From Brasilonema angustatum HA4187-MV1 (GTDB lineage Bacteria; Cyanobacteriota; Cyanobacteriia; Cyanobacteriales; Nostocaceae): 64,000 bases of DNA. Of this stretch, positions 53,560 to 62,640 are shown piece by piece. A program made the translations under genes and the position numbers. Position 1 is the first letter of the stretch, and every line of letters starts with the position of its first letter. A model generated the notes under the pieces. It saw nothing but the letters and a program-made list of their open reading frames with translations, was not told the origin of the DNA and ran no database searches. The DNA lies in NCBI GenBank assembly GCA_019359695.1, contig JAHHGV010000023.1, forward strand, positions 62,001-126,000. Reading direction: 5' to 3'.

Positions 53560-54756
53560 ATGCGTCCTCGCCAAGAAATTAGGGATATGTTCTCAACATT
53601 CCTGCAGTTGGAAGGAGACAGATTCAGTAAATGGTTGACTGATACTAAACTGTATAGAAATATCCAAAATCACTTGGAGCGATCGTCAGAAGCACTTAAA
53701 TCAGAAAACTTTTGGGCGCTTTACTGGTATAAGCTATGGCGTTCTGGGTTCAATAACCTTGAGCGAATGCATTTGTTGGCTTATTTACAAGAACCATGTT
53801 ATTGGACGGCTTCAAAAGCAGTTGCTAAATTTACTCTTAGCCAATACACTCTAGCTGATTACTTCCAAATGGCGATCGCTGAAGTCGAAATAATTCTTAA
53901 AGACTTCAACCCAGAAAAATGCTCTAGTTTAAAAGCCTACGCCATTATGGCAATTCCCAGGCGGCTGAGAGATATTTTACGCCAACGCAGGGAAGCTGAT
54001 ATTTGCACCAATTGGGGATTGTTACGCAAAGTGAGCAAAAAGCTGCTTAGTGAAGCTCTTAGTGAAGCTGGATTATCACAAAGCGCAATTGCCCAATATC
54101 GCTTAGCTTGGACTTGTTTCAAAGAACTGTACGTCCAAAAGCAACCAGGAAGCACCAGTCAGTTACCAGAACCGAATCGTCAACTTTGGGAAGCTATTAC
54201 CAACCTCTACAATCACGAACGCTTTAACCAACTCACTCAACCCACTCTCGCATGCAACGCACAGACAATTGAACAGTGGTTAACCCAAACAGCTATCTAC
54301 GTGCGTGCTTATCTGTTTCCACCTGTGAAATCTCTAAATGCTTTCAAGCAAAATGATGGCACCACAGTAACGTTTGATTTACCAGACCCATCCTCTGACT
54401 CACCAATAGCTGATATGATAGCCGCAGAGGATGTGCAAAATCGACAAAACCAAACATCTCAGATATCTGCTGTATTGTTAAAAGCTTTACAGAACATGGA
54501 TGTAAAAACCCAAGAAGTATTTAAGCTTTACTATCAACAGGGACTCATTCAGCAGCAGATTATGCAACAGTTGCAGATGAGTCAGCCTACAGTGTCTCGT
54601 AGACTGCTTAAAGGCAGAGAATCAATGCTTGCAGCACTTATTAAGTGGAGTCAGGATTTGAATATTTCTGTTAATTCCAACCAAATTAAAGATATGAGTC
54701 TTGCTTTGGAAGAATGGTTGAGAAACCAGTATGCTGAGTCTAACAGAATTATATAA
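53560..54756 (+). CDS. Sigma-70-like factor of the cyanobacterial DUF1822/CHASE2-associated type
   Basis: A 398-residue protein. The C-terminus carries a sigma-70 region-4-like helix-turn-helix (MDVKTQEVFKLYYQQGLIQQ, QIMQQLQMSQPTVSRRLLKG). The N-terminal and middle parts are helical and lack clear sigma region 2 consensus, although LKAYAIMAIPRRLRDILRQR may correspond to it. The start is the ATG at 53560, six bases inside an in-frame TTG. It is the first gene of a three-gene plus-strand unit with a DUF1822 gene and a CHAT-CHASE2 gene, a combination I recall as recurrent in cyanobacteria; it may regulate those genes. Confidence 0.75.
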   Translation: MRPRQEIRDMFSTFLQLEGDRFSKWLTDTKLYRNIQNHLERSSEALKSENFWALYWYKLWRSGFNNLERMHLLAYLQEPCYWTASKAVAKFTLSQYTLADYFQMAIAEVEIILKDFNPEKCSSLKAYAIMAIPRRLRDILRQRREADICTNWGLLRKVSKKLLSEALSEAGLSQSAIAQYRLAWTCFKELYVQKQPGSTSQLPEPNRQLWEAITNLYNHERFNQLTQPTLACNAQTIEQWLTQTAIYVRAYLFPPVKSLNAFKQNDGTTVTFDLPDPSSDSPIADMIAAEDVQNRQNQTSQISAVLLKALQNMDVKTQEVFKLYYQQGLIQQQIMQQLQMSQPTVSRRLLKGRESMLAALIKWSQDLNISVNSNQIKDMSLALEEWLRNQYAESNRII

Positions 54757-54766
54757 GGTACTAAAA

Positions 54767-55951
54767 ATGACTTATGTATTTACTGATCCAAGAGAATGGT
54801 TGTTAGAAATATCACCAACAATTCAGGCGCAATCCTGGCAGCAAAGCCAGGTTTATGCCACGCCTAGTAGTCGTTGGTGCGCTTACATTAATCAAATTTG
54901 TCTCCATGCCTTCTTGGATTGGATCTCAACTGAAGATTTTCCTCAAGCGAGTGTTTGGTACAGTTTCCCTGGTACACCAGCTTTTTGGGAATTTGTCAAT
55001 GGCACAGCAATTTTGTTAGAGGGGAGGCGAGTCGTGTTGATCCCCAGTGAGGCAATTGATGATAGCGAATTAGAAGTTCCTCAGGAATGGGTGGACATTC
55101 CCAGTTGGGCAGCAGACTACTATTTAGCAGTGCAAGTCCAACCAGATGGCGAGTGGGTGCGAATTTGGGGTTACACAACCCATAAAGAACTGAAATCTCT
55201 GGCTCACTATGACTCAGTGGATAGGACTTATTGTATGGATGCACGGCATTTGACAAAAGACCTTAATGCTTTCTCTTTGAGCTATCAATTTTGTGGAGAA
55301 GAACAAATAAAAGTTGCGATCGCTCCTTTACCACAATTATCCACCCAGAAAGCAGAAAATCTTGTGCAACGGTTAGGCAATTCCTCTGTGACTTTCTCTA
55401 GGCTTGGAGTACAATTTGCAACCTGGGGAGCAGTACTAGAGAATGAGCAGTGGCGGCAGCGCTTGTATCAACAACGACAACAGTCACAATCTTCCCAAAT
55501 GCAAGTGAATCTCAGTCGTTGGCTAGAAGGTATATACGATAATTCTTGGGAAGCAATAGAGACATTTTTGCAGTCAAATTCCAACAGTTTTGCTGTTAAT
55601 TTCAGGAGTAGCTCTGAGTTTGGTTTTGGTAGTATCAAACGAGCTAAACTCATTGACTTGGGAATGGAAATAGAGTCTCAAAAAGTGGTGCTATTAGTTG
55701 CCTTCATACCAGAGGATAGGCAACAAGTTAGTATTCGCGTGCAACTTCATCCGACGGGTGGAGAATCTTACTTACCTGTTAATATCAAGTTAGCTTTGCT
55801 TTTAGAGTCAGGGGAAATCATTCAGGAAGTGCAAGCAAGAGTTCAAGATAATTATATACAATTGAAACGCTTTGATGGAGAAGCAGGAGAATGTTTTAGC
55901 ATCCAAGTTGCTTTTGATAGTTGCCAGAGAATAGAAAATTTCGTTATTTAG
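54767..55951 (+). CDS. DUF1822 family protein
   Basis: A 394-residue soluble protein of the cyanobacterial DUF1822 family, recognised from ADYYLAVQVQPDGEWVRIWG, YTTHKELKSLAHYDSVDRTY, VNLSRWLEGIYDNSWEAIET and the C-terminal VALLVAFIPEDRQQVSIRVQ-like segment with LHPTGGESYLPVNIKLALL. The function is unknown. I start at the ATG at 54767, preceded by AAGGTA; a longer frame would overlap the sigma-like gene by 26 bases. It follows that gene closely and leads to the CHAT-CHASE2 gene 100 bases later. Confidence 0.85.
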   Translation: MTYVFTDPREWLLEISPTIQAQSWQQSQVYATPSSRWCAYINQICLHAFLDWISTEDFPQASVWYSFPGTPAFWEFVNGTAILLEGRRVVLIPSEAIDDSELEVPQEWVDIPSWAADYYLAVQVQPDGEWVRIWGYTTHKELKSLAHYDSVDRTYCMDARHLTKDLNAFSLSYQFCGEEQIKVAIAPLPQLSTQKAENLVQRLGNSSVTFSRLGVQFATWGAVLENEQWRQRLYQQRQQSQSSQMQVNLSRWLEGIYDNSWEAIETFLQSNSNSFAVNFRSSSEFGFGSIKRAKLIDLGMEIESQKVVLLVAFIPEDRQQVSIRVQLHPTGGESYLPVNIKLALLLESGEIIQEVQARVQDNYIQLKRFDGEAGECFSIQVAFDSCQRIENFVI

Positions 55952-56051
55952 TCATTAGTCAGAGCGTTAATCACGAATGATTAATGATTAATAACTAATG
56001 ACATACACACCCGCTTTCAAAGGCGTATCCCTTGGGTAGGACTTTTGAGAA

Positions 56052-58592
56052 ATGAGTAAGCTAGTCGTCTTCAGCTTGTTGGGAGGAGACTTAAATCAAG
56101 GATTTCCTGTTGTCACGGCTCAACTTTGGCACAATCACCAATTTTTTAAAATAATAGGGAGTCTGCCAGCAGTACCAAAACTAAACGAACTCTATAGAAG
56201 GTGGCAGTTACTCTACGAAGCTGTGCATCAACGTTTGGGCAGCAATCAACGTATAAAAGTGCATTCACAAGATATTACTAATATTTCTGTGAATGACTTC
56301 GATGAAGTGTGTCATCAGTTACAAGCACATATCAATGCTTGGTTGAAATCTGAATCCTTCCAAAATATTGAGCGGCAGTTAAGAACTCTACTCAGTCGGG
56401 ATGATGAAATTAGAGTTATTTTTGAAACAAATATAGCTCTACTGCATCGGTTACCTTGGCATCTGTGGGATTTTTTTGAAGATTACCCTAAAGCTGAATT
56501 AGCTTTGAGCAATCATGAGTATGCATCTCCTCAGGTAGTGCGAAAACCTTCCACAGGTCAAGTCAAGATTTTAGCAATTCTAGGTAACAGTTTTGGTATT
56601 GATATTGATAAAGACTCCTCTTTGTTGCAAAGTTTAACAGATACTCAAACTAGGTTTATTGTCGAACCAACACGAAAAGAACTTGACGAGCAACTGTGGA
56701 ATCAGGATTGGGATATTCTGTTTTTTGCAGGACATAGCGCTAGTATTGCAGATGGGGAGAGAGGGGAAATTTACATTAATCAAAGCGAGAGTTTAACAAT
56801 TTCTCAGTTAAAAAATGCACTAAAAACAGCAATTACACGCGGTTTAAAACTGGCAATTTTCAACTCTTGTGATGGAATTGGTTTAGCGCGAAATTTAGCT
56901 GATTTGAACATTCCCCAAATAATTGTGATGCGGGAAGGGGTGCCAGATTTAGTCGCACAGGAGTTCTTGAAAAACTTTCTTGTCGCTTTTGCGGCTGGAA
57001 AGCCATTTTACCTAGCTGTGCGAGAAGCGCGGGAAAGACTTCAGGGATTGGAAAATGACTTCCCTTGTGCTAGTTGGTTACCAGTGATTTGCCAGAATCC
57101 TACAACTGTTCCGATAACTTGGCAAGAACTGCGCGGTGTTTGGGGTGACACCCAATACGGTTCGGTTGACGTAATAGTCGATCAGAGAAACCCGGTTTCT
57201 TCAAAAAACCGAGTTTCTGTCCAGTACTTATCCGAACCGTATTGGGATGACACTGAGACTCGCGGCAAAGTTTCGACGAAAAGCACAATTTCGACCCCAA
57301 AGACTAAAAGCAGAATTTCGACTTCAAAGACCAAATTATGGACTGTACTGCTGAGTACTGTTATTGTGACTCTTTCAACAATCGGTCTGAGATACTTGGG
57401 GCTTTTTGAAAAACTCGAACTGCAAACCTTTGACCAAATGCTACTCCTGCTACCAAAGGAAGAGTTAGATTCAAGATTGCTCGTTGTCGAAATCACCGAA
57501 AAAGATATTCAATCCCGACAAGAGATGACTCAAGGACTGAAATCGATTTCTGATAGTACGTTAGCTCAATTACTCAACAAATTACAAAAGCATCAACCGC
57601 GAGTTATTGGATTAGATATTTATAGAGATTTTGTTGACCCCCCAAATAAATCAAAGCCGATACAACTTTCCACTGAACTGAGTAAAGAAAATGTTATTGT
57701 TGTCTGCAAAAGCCAAGATAGCACATATGATCCCCAAGGTGTTAAACCTCCGAAAGAAGTACCTGAAAAACGTCAGGGTTTTACTGATGCAATTCAAGAT
57801 CCAGATGGTATCGTCCGTCGTCAAATTTTGATGATGGCACAAGAGCCTTCGTCCCCCTGTACAACGCCTTACTCACTTTCGTTGCAATTGGCTGCTCGTT
57901 ATTTATCTTACGAAAATATTCAACTTAATTTCAATGAAGATTATGTACAGTTTGGTTCTAAAGTATTTAAACGCTTAAAGCCTAGTCGTAGTGGTGGCTA
58001 TCAACAAGGTGTTGATTTAGGTGGAATTCAAATACTTGTTAATTACCGTGATGTTGATTACCAAAGAGTTTCTCTTGAAGATGTATTGAGTGATAAAGTT
58101 AACTCTGATTGGTTCAAAGATAAGGTAGTTCTTATCGGGGTGACAGCTAACACTATCAGTGATACTTGGTCAACTCCCTACTCTGCTGCACAGCAACCTT
58201 ACCAAGCAACACCAGGTATATTTATACAAGCGCAAATGGTCAGCCAAATTCTGAGTGCAGTTTTAGACAAACGTCCAATTCTTGGGGTTTTGCCTTTCTG
58301 GGGTGATATTCTCTGGATATGGGGATGGTCGAGTGTGTCTGGTTTGATTGTTTGGCGCTTTCGTTCGCTGTCAAATAAGGGATGCGCCATGTTTGCGATA
58401 GTTGTTGTTTTGTATGGAGTTTGTGCGATCGCTCTTTGGGCAATTCCTTTTGGGAGCATCGCCATTTTCAAGCAAGGGGTATGGTTACCATTTATTCCCT
58501 CAGCCTTTGCTGTAGTTGCAAGTGGTGTTGTTGTGTTGTTTGTTCAACGCTATGGGGAATTTTTCATTCCTACCCACTCTTTACGCGAATAA
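56052..58592 (+). CDS. CHAT-CHASE2 membrane protein
   Basis: An 846-residue protein. The N-terminal 360 residues are a CHAT caspase-like protease domain with His228 (ILFFAGHSA) and Cys273 (IFNSCDGIG). After a linker with repeated TKS/STPK motifs, a membrane segment (LLSTVIVTLSTIGLRYLGLF) starts a CHASE2 extracytoplasmic sensor (VVEITEKDIQSRQEMTQGLK, QHRVIGLDIYRD-like, FKDKVVLIGVTANTISDTWS), closed by three C-terminal membrane helices. No kinase or cyclase follows, so output must be the protease domain. Residues 367-398 are encoded by a palindromic MITE-like insertion. It is the last gene of the sigma-like/DUF1822 trio. Confidence 0.88.
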   Translation: MSKLVVFSLLGGDLNQGFPVVTAQLWHNHQFFKIIGSLPAVPKLNELYRRWQLLYEAVHQRLGSNQRIKVHSQDITNISVNDFDEVCHQLQAHINAWLKSESFQNIERQLRTLLSRDDEIRVIFETNIALLHRLPWHLWDFFEDYPKAELALSNHEYASPQVVRKPSTGQVKILAILGNSFGIDIDKDSSLLQSLTDTQTRFIVEPTRKELDEQLWNQDWDILFFAGHSASIADGERGEIYINQSESLTISQLKNALKTAITRGLKLAIFNSCDGIGLARNLADLNIPQIIVMREGVPDLVAQEFLKNFLVAFAAGKPFYLAVREARERLQGLENDFPCASWLPVICQNPTTVPITWQELRGVWGDTQYGSVDVIVDQRNPVSSKNRVSVQYLSEPYWDDTETRGKVSTKSTISTPKTKSRISTSKTKLWTVLLSTVIVTLSTIGLRYLGLFEKLELQTFDQMLLLLPKEELDSRLLVVEITEKDIQSRQEMTQGLKSISDSTLAQLLNKLQKHQPRVIGLDIYRDFVDPPNKSKPIQLSTELSKENVIVVCKSQDSTYDPQGVKPPKEVPEKRQGFTDAIQDPDGIVRRQILMMAQEPSSPCTTPYSLSLQLAARYLSYENIQLNFNEDYVQFGSKVFKRLKPSRSGGYQQGVDLGGIQILVNYRDVDYQRVSLEDVLSDKVNSDWFKDKVVLIGVTANTISDTWSTPYSAAQQPYQATPGIFIQAQMVSQILSAVLDKRPILGVLPFWGDILWIWGWSSVSGLIVWRFRSLSNKGCAMFAIVVVLYGVCAIALWAIPFGSIAIFKQGVWLPFIPSAFAVVASGVVVLFVQRYGEFFIPTHSLRE
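57151..57246. mobile_element. Palindromic MITE-like element inserted in frame in a gene
   Basis: CCCAATACGGTTCGG at 57151-57165 is exactly complementary to CCGAACCGTATTGGG at 57232-57246, and GAAACCCGGTTTC lies at the centre. TGACA flanks both sides (57146-57150, 57248-57252), consistent with a target duplication. The 96 bases equal 32 codons with no stop, so the host protein stays in frame. Confidence 0.75.
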
Positions 58593-58983
58593 AAATATCA
58601 GGGCATACCAATTAATTTGGAGTTTAGACTAATTTTGGCTTTCAAACCGCAAAACCCCTATCCAGACTGCCTTTTACAATTTATAACCGCTTTCGGATTC
58701 AAAAATCTAAAATGCTTGCTATACAAGGGTTGTAGCCTAAAAAATAGAATTTAGTCTAAACTTCAGAATTAATCAGTAGAGAGGTTTGTGCTTAGACAAG
58801 CAAGGTGAGTAAACAAACCTGATCTTTTGTCCTTATCTGGTGGGAGTGAAAACGCCAACTGGAATATTTAACAACGTCACACATCAGCAATCAATCTTGC
58901 TTTCCTCAAAAAGAATTATGGATTCTTGAACGCTCTTGTAATTGTGGCCATAATAACGTTAATACTGCTTTCTAGCTTTTATG
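58593..58983. mobile_element. Intergenic region with a 162-bp MITE-like element
   Basis: ATTAATTTGGAGTTTAGACT at 58612 onward is an imperfect inverted repeat of TTAGTCTAAACTTCAGAATT ending at 58773, giving a 162-bp element with about 23-bp ends and no coding capacity. The remaining bases to 58983 show nothing else. The element lies at the border between the CHAT gene and the prenyltransferase operon. Confidence 0.65.
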
Positions 58984-59937
58984 TCACCCCCTCAGGGCGG
59001 CAACGCCGTTGGCGAGTTGAATAAAATAGTAAAGGATGACAAACACCATGTAGAACGGTCGCGGCTCATAGCGTCTGTCACGGGTACCAGTGAATTTTAT
59101 AAAGCCCGCGACAGATGCAACCAACGGCAGCAGCAGCGACCAGCCAAGGATGGCTTGTGAACCACTGTGTTGCCAAGGCTGATACAGCAGCCAGGGAACA
59201 CCGCAGGCGGTAAGTGCCAGTGCCAGCGCCAAGAGAGCCGACCCCATACCACCGATCTCATGGGCGTAGAGCTTTTCATTCGGCTTCATCAGGTGCGGCC
59301 AGACAGTTTTGCGCCCAACATCGAAGTGGAGAAACGCGCAGATATAGGCAACAATCATCCAGCCCATGGTACCTACGTAAGCTACTTGGTGCCGCCATAT
59401 TAAAAACAATAGGGCGTACACGTTCAGTGCAGCGCTGACCGGAAAAGTAATTAACAAATTTAGCATAATGCCGTTACGCATATGCTCCGACCAGCACTCT
59501 AAATAAAATAAGAGTACGCCATAGAGCATATTGGCCAGTGCGAATAGCGCTAGACGCCAATCTAGCATCAAGTTGATAGCCAACGTACTGGTAGCCACCA
59601 GCCAAGCAAATCGTTTCACGTCTGTAAAATTCACTACGCCAGTGACCAGCGGTCGGTCCGGCTTGAATTGCTTGTCGTCATCGTAGTCTTTGATTTCGTC
59701 GATAATGCGCAGGAAAAACAACACTAAAAAGAAGCACAAGCCAACTACTACCCCATCAAAATCGAACGCCCATGAGGTTTGCGGGTCGGCGAGTGCAAAG
59801 AGTGCGCCCTGTAAAGACAGTGCCCATAACAGGGCAAAGGCGGTATGCAATTTGGGTTCATACACCGCAACGGCGAACAAGCGCAGTTTTGACCAAAAGC
59901 CGTTAGGAGTTACTGGGGCTGTACTCGATTGGGACAT
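58984..59937 (-). CDS. UbiA-family prenyltransferase
   Basis: A 317-residue membrane protein with about eight or nine hydrophobic helices. The first Asp-rich site reads RIIDEIKDYDDDKQFKPDRP, with Asp80, Asp84 and Asp88 at the spacing of the UbiA pyrophosphate-Mg motif; the adjacent Glu81 replaces the usual second Asp. The second site is weak (HFDVGRKTVW). Members transfer or cyclise polyprenyl groups on aromatic or other acceptors. It is the last gene of a four-gene minus-strand set and starts 12 bases after the PEP-synthase-like gene. It lacks obvious relation to the housekeeping quinone or chlorophyll UbiA enzymes. Confidence 0.85.
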   Translation of the reverse strand: MSQSSTAPVTPNGFWSKLRLFAVAVYEPKLHTAFALLWALSLQGALFALADPQTSWAFDFDGVVVGLCFFLVLFFLRIIDEIKDYDDDKQFKPDRPLVTGVVNFTDVKRFAWLVATSTLAINLMLDWRLALFALANMLYGVLLFYLECWSEHMRNGIMLNLLITFPVSAALNVYALLFLIWRHQVAYVGTMGWMIVAYICAFLHFDVGRKTVWPHLMKPNEKLYAHEIGGMGSALLALALALTACGVPWLLYQPWQHSGSQAILGWSLLLPLVASVAGFIKFTGTRDRRYEPRPFYMVFVILYYFIQLANGVAALRG

Positions 59938-59949
59938 ACTCGCTCTCCT

Positions 59950-62640
59950 TCAAGTAGTTTCTAGCAACTGTACCCAACCGGTAGAACCGTCTATTTCGAT
60001 CAGGGCACCGTCGGGAATACGTGTGGTTGCATTGGGCAGGGCTACCACGGTAGGAATACCAAACTTACGCCCAGTGATGGCAGTATGCGAAAGCATACTG
60101 CCCCTTTCTACAATGATGCCTTTTGCTGCTAGCATCAAAAACAGCCAACCTGGATCGGTTTCCCGTGCCACCAAGATCGTATCATCGGCAATATTGGTAA
60201 CAGTGGCGGGTTCTGTCACCACTTTGGCTACTCCGCGCACTTTACCAGCACTAGAACCTAATCCTTTCAGTTGACCGCCCTTGCCCCCTGTATCGGCGTC
60301 GGTTATGAACAGGTCGTTTGTATGCACTGGACCCAGCGTAGTGATGTTTTCCCGAACTTTCCGCTGGCTGTTTTGCTCGTACTCTTCGCGACGCACAGCG
60401 GCGATGGCGGCTAGGTTTTGAGTGACGCCAGTACCGTCGATATAGCCGAAGATTTCCTCTTTAGTGAGATGGTAAATGTCTGCTTCCTGCTCTAGCACCC
60501 CTTGGTGCACCAAGTAAACAGCCAGCGCTTTGAAGATTCTTTTACTGATACCGAACAGTTCACTACGGCAGTAGCGGGAGTTTTCCCGGTAGCTGATTAA
60601 CTTGCGCAGGCGCGACAGCAGGAAGCGCATCGCCCAGTGTTTGCTCGGCTGTGCTGTTAACTTGTCCGCCAGTTCACGGTCAGCGGCACGGCGCACTTTG
60701 GCCTCGTGTTCTCTGACACTGCATACAGTGACCGATTGCTGGGCGAACTGTTTGATCGAACGCAGCAACGTCTGTGGATTGTCACGGGTGCTAGGCACTT
60801 CCAGCTTCAACTCCTGTAAGCCGCGATCGCCAAAATAGTGCAGATGCTTCTCGAGAGCTTCGCTGAACGCTTTCGGCAGTCGATTCTCGCAGTAGCGCTG
60901 CCACAGGGTGTTCTCGTCGAGGGAGGAAAACTGTTCGAGCAGCTCAGGGTTATTTCGTACCCCCTCGGCCAAGCTGACTGCGGACAGCAAAATATCTACA
61001 CTTAGCAGCTGTTCGTCGCCACACAGCAAATCGCTCAACAGTCCCGGGTTATCATCGCTCAGATGCCATTTGCTGAACAGGGTTTCTGCCCAGCCGTAGA
61101 GCAGAATCAGATAGGCGTCGTTGGTCAGGGTAACCCCCCAATTCTCGCCTACTTCCGCCCACATATGGTTGAAGCGATCAACCAGGGTAATGGGGTCTTC
61201 GCGGCAGAAATCTTTACCGCGTAGCGGAGCCACTAGATTTTCCCACCAGCGGTGGAACCGTGCTATCTTGCGATTGTGAGTCAGGTAATCACCGACAGTG
61301 TAAATTGCGTAGGCGAAAAACAGCACATTACTTTTGATTTTGCTCCACACTTTGTCCAAATAGCTGCTGGAGTTGGTTTGATAAGAGCTGTTCAGCCCAA
61401 TCGTATTTTCCCAGTGTTTGCGGAAGATCGGAAACAGGGGACTTTGCTGGTGCAACAGGTAGAAAGAAGTTAAACAGTAGTAGATATGGCCGCCCAAAAA
61501 GCCAACCATTTTATCCAGTGGTTCAAAGTTGTGCATCAGCATTTTGCTGGTAACACCTAGCCGCCGATACAGGTCATAGAAAATTACCCGGTAGAAATAG
61601 CGCGAAAATGAATAAGTTAATGCGGTGGTGACGCCGGGAAAACTTTCCGTGATATTGGCATTACTCCATACCCGCTGGCGCTGATAGTCCAGGGCGATAG
61701 GACGCGATTGCAAAAAGTAAAGTGTGCCATCGATGGTAAAGGTGCCTTCGATATCCTGCGGTGTGCCAAACAACTTTTCAATACGCTGGCTGTAGTCGCG
61801 AAGGCAGTGGAGTTCGGCGTCATTCAGACAAGGAGCTTTGTGCAGATTCGATGGTACAAAAGAGCGCTCCACGCCGTGACCCTTCACCGCATTGATCGTG
61901 AGCTTATCCCGTTTTTCAGCAATAGTGCGCCGAACCTCGCCACTTTTTTTGTTGATAAAGTAATGGTCTACCGCTACTTGTTCCTGCACAACGCCTTCAC
62001 CGATACCGTAGCCAGCCACAAGAATGATGTCTTTAGCCGCCGTTTTCGGCTCGCAGGTAAACATTACAAAAGAGCGCTCGCCCATAACCATCTGCTGCAC
62101 CCCCACCGCGACACTGAAGCCCATCAAATCCATACCTTGAGAGTAACGGTACAGTAAAGACTCTTCAGAAAAGCCTGATGCCCAACAGTACTTGATCTTG
62201 TCGCACACCTGATCGCGGCGCACGTAGAGAAAACTCTCGCTCATACCTGCAAATGGATTAGTCGCAGAGTCTTCGCTCTCCTCGTTTTGGGAACCCACTA
62301 TTGAGGCACGTACCGCAACTAGGGTATCTGCATTGAACAGTTTGTCAAATGCACTCAGGATTTGTCGCTGTTGTTGCTTGTTTAATGTTAAGTTGACGAA
62401 CAGTTCTTGGATGGCGTTGGCAGCGGCGTGAATACTTTGTTTACTGGTAAAATTGCCTGCTGCCAAAATATTTGCCACTTGGGGATGCAGCGAAGCGAAT
62501 ACAGTGTCATAAAAGGCTTTACTGAGGCAGAAAAAAGGGGGGACCGGAATATTGGCTGCTTTCATGGTCGCTTGTTTAGCAAATTTGCCGCCAACAGCCT
62601 CTTGTGACAATAACTTGTGGCTAAACAGAATTGGGTTCAC
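59950..62640 (-). CDS. PEP synthase-like / rifampin-phosphotransferase-like enzyme
   Basis: An 896-residue three-part enzyme. The N-terminal ATP-grasp domain shows GGKFAKQATMKAANIPVPPF, VAVRASIVGSQNEESEDSAT and EGTFTIDGTLYFLQSRPIAL. A central domain begins RVWSNANITESFPGVTTALT, typical of rifampin phosphotransferase-type proteins. The C-terminal swivelling domain carries the phospho-accepting His852 in ERGSMLSHTAITGRKFGIP. There is no PEP-binding TIM barrel, so it is not a true PEP synthase; it probably transfers a phosphate from ATP to a small molecule made by this operon. Its start overlaps the end of the upstream epimerase gene by 20 bases, showing translational coupling. Confidence 0.85.
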   Translation of the reverse strand: MNPILFSHKLLSQEAVGGKFAKQATMKAANIPVPPFFCLSKAFYDTVFASLHPQVANILAAGNFTSKQSIHAAANAIQELFVNLTLNKQQQRQILSAFDKLFNADTLVAVRASIVGSQNEESEDSATNPFAGMSESFLYVRRDQVCDKIKYCWASGFSEESLLYRYSQGMDLMGFSVAVGVQQMVMGERSFVMFTCEPKTAAKDIILVAGYGIGEGVVQEQVAVDHYFINKKSGEVRRTIAEKRDKLTINAVKGHGVERSFVPSNLHKAPCLNDAELHCLRDYSQRIEKLFGTPQDIEGTFTIDGTLYFLQSRPIALDYQRQRVWSNANITESFPGVTTALTYSFSRYFYRVIFYDLYRRLGVTSKMLMHNFEPLDKMVGFLGGHIYYCLTSFYLLHQQSPLFPIFRKHWENTIGLNSSYQTNSSSYLDKVWSKIKSNVLFFAYAIYTVGDYLTHNRKIARFHRWWENLVAPLRGKDFCREDPITLVDRFNHMWAEVGENWGVTLTNDAYLILLYGWAETLFSKWHLSDDNPGLLSDLLCGDEQLLSVDILLSAVSLAEGVRNNPELLEQFSSLDENTLWQRYCENRLPKAFSEALEKHLHYFGDRGLQELKLEVPSTRDNPQTLLRSIKQFAQQSVTVCSVREHEAKVRRAADRELADKLTAQPSKHWAMRFLLSRLRKLISYRENSRYCRSELFGISKRIFKALAVYLVHQGVLEQEADIYHLTKEEIFGYIDGTGVTQNLAAIAAVRREEYEQNSQRKVRENITTLGPVHTNDLFITDADTGGKGGQLKGLGSSAGKVRGVAKVVTEPATVTNIADDTILVARETDPGWLFLMLAAKGIIVERGSMLSHTAITGRKFGIPTVVALPNATTRIPDGALIEIDGSTGWVQLLETT

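Noticed and set aside
59950-62640. True phosphoenolpyruvate synthase
   Set aside because: There is no PEP-binding barrel and the His motif is SMLSHTAI rather than the GGRTCHAAI type; the rifampin-phosphotransferase-like layout fits better.
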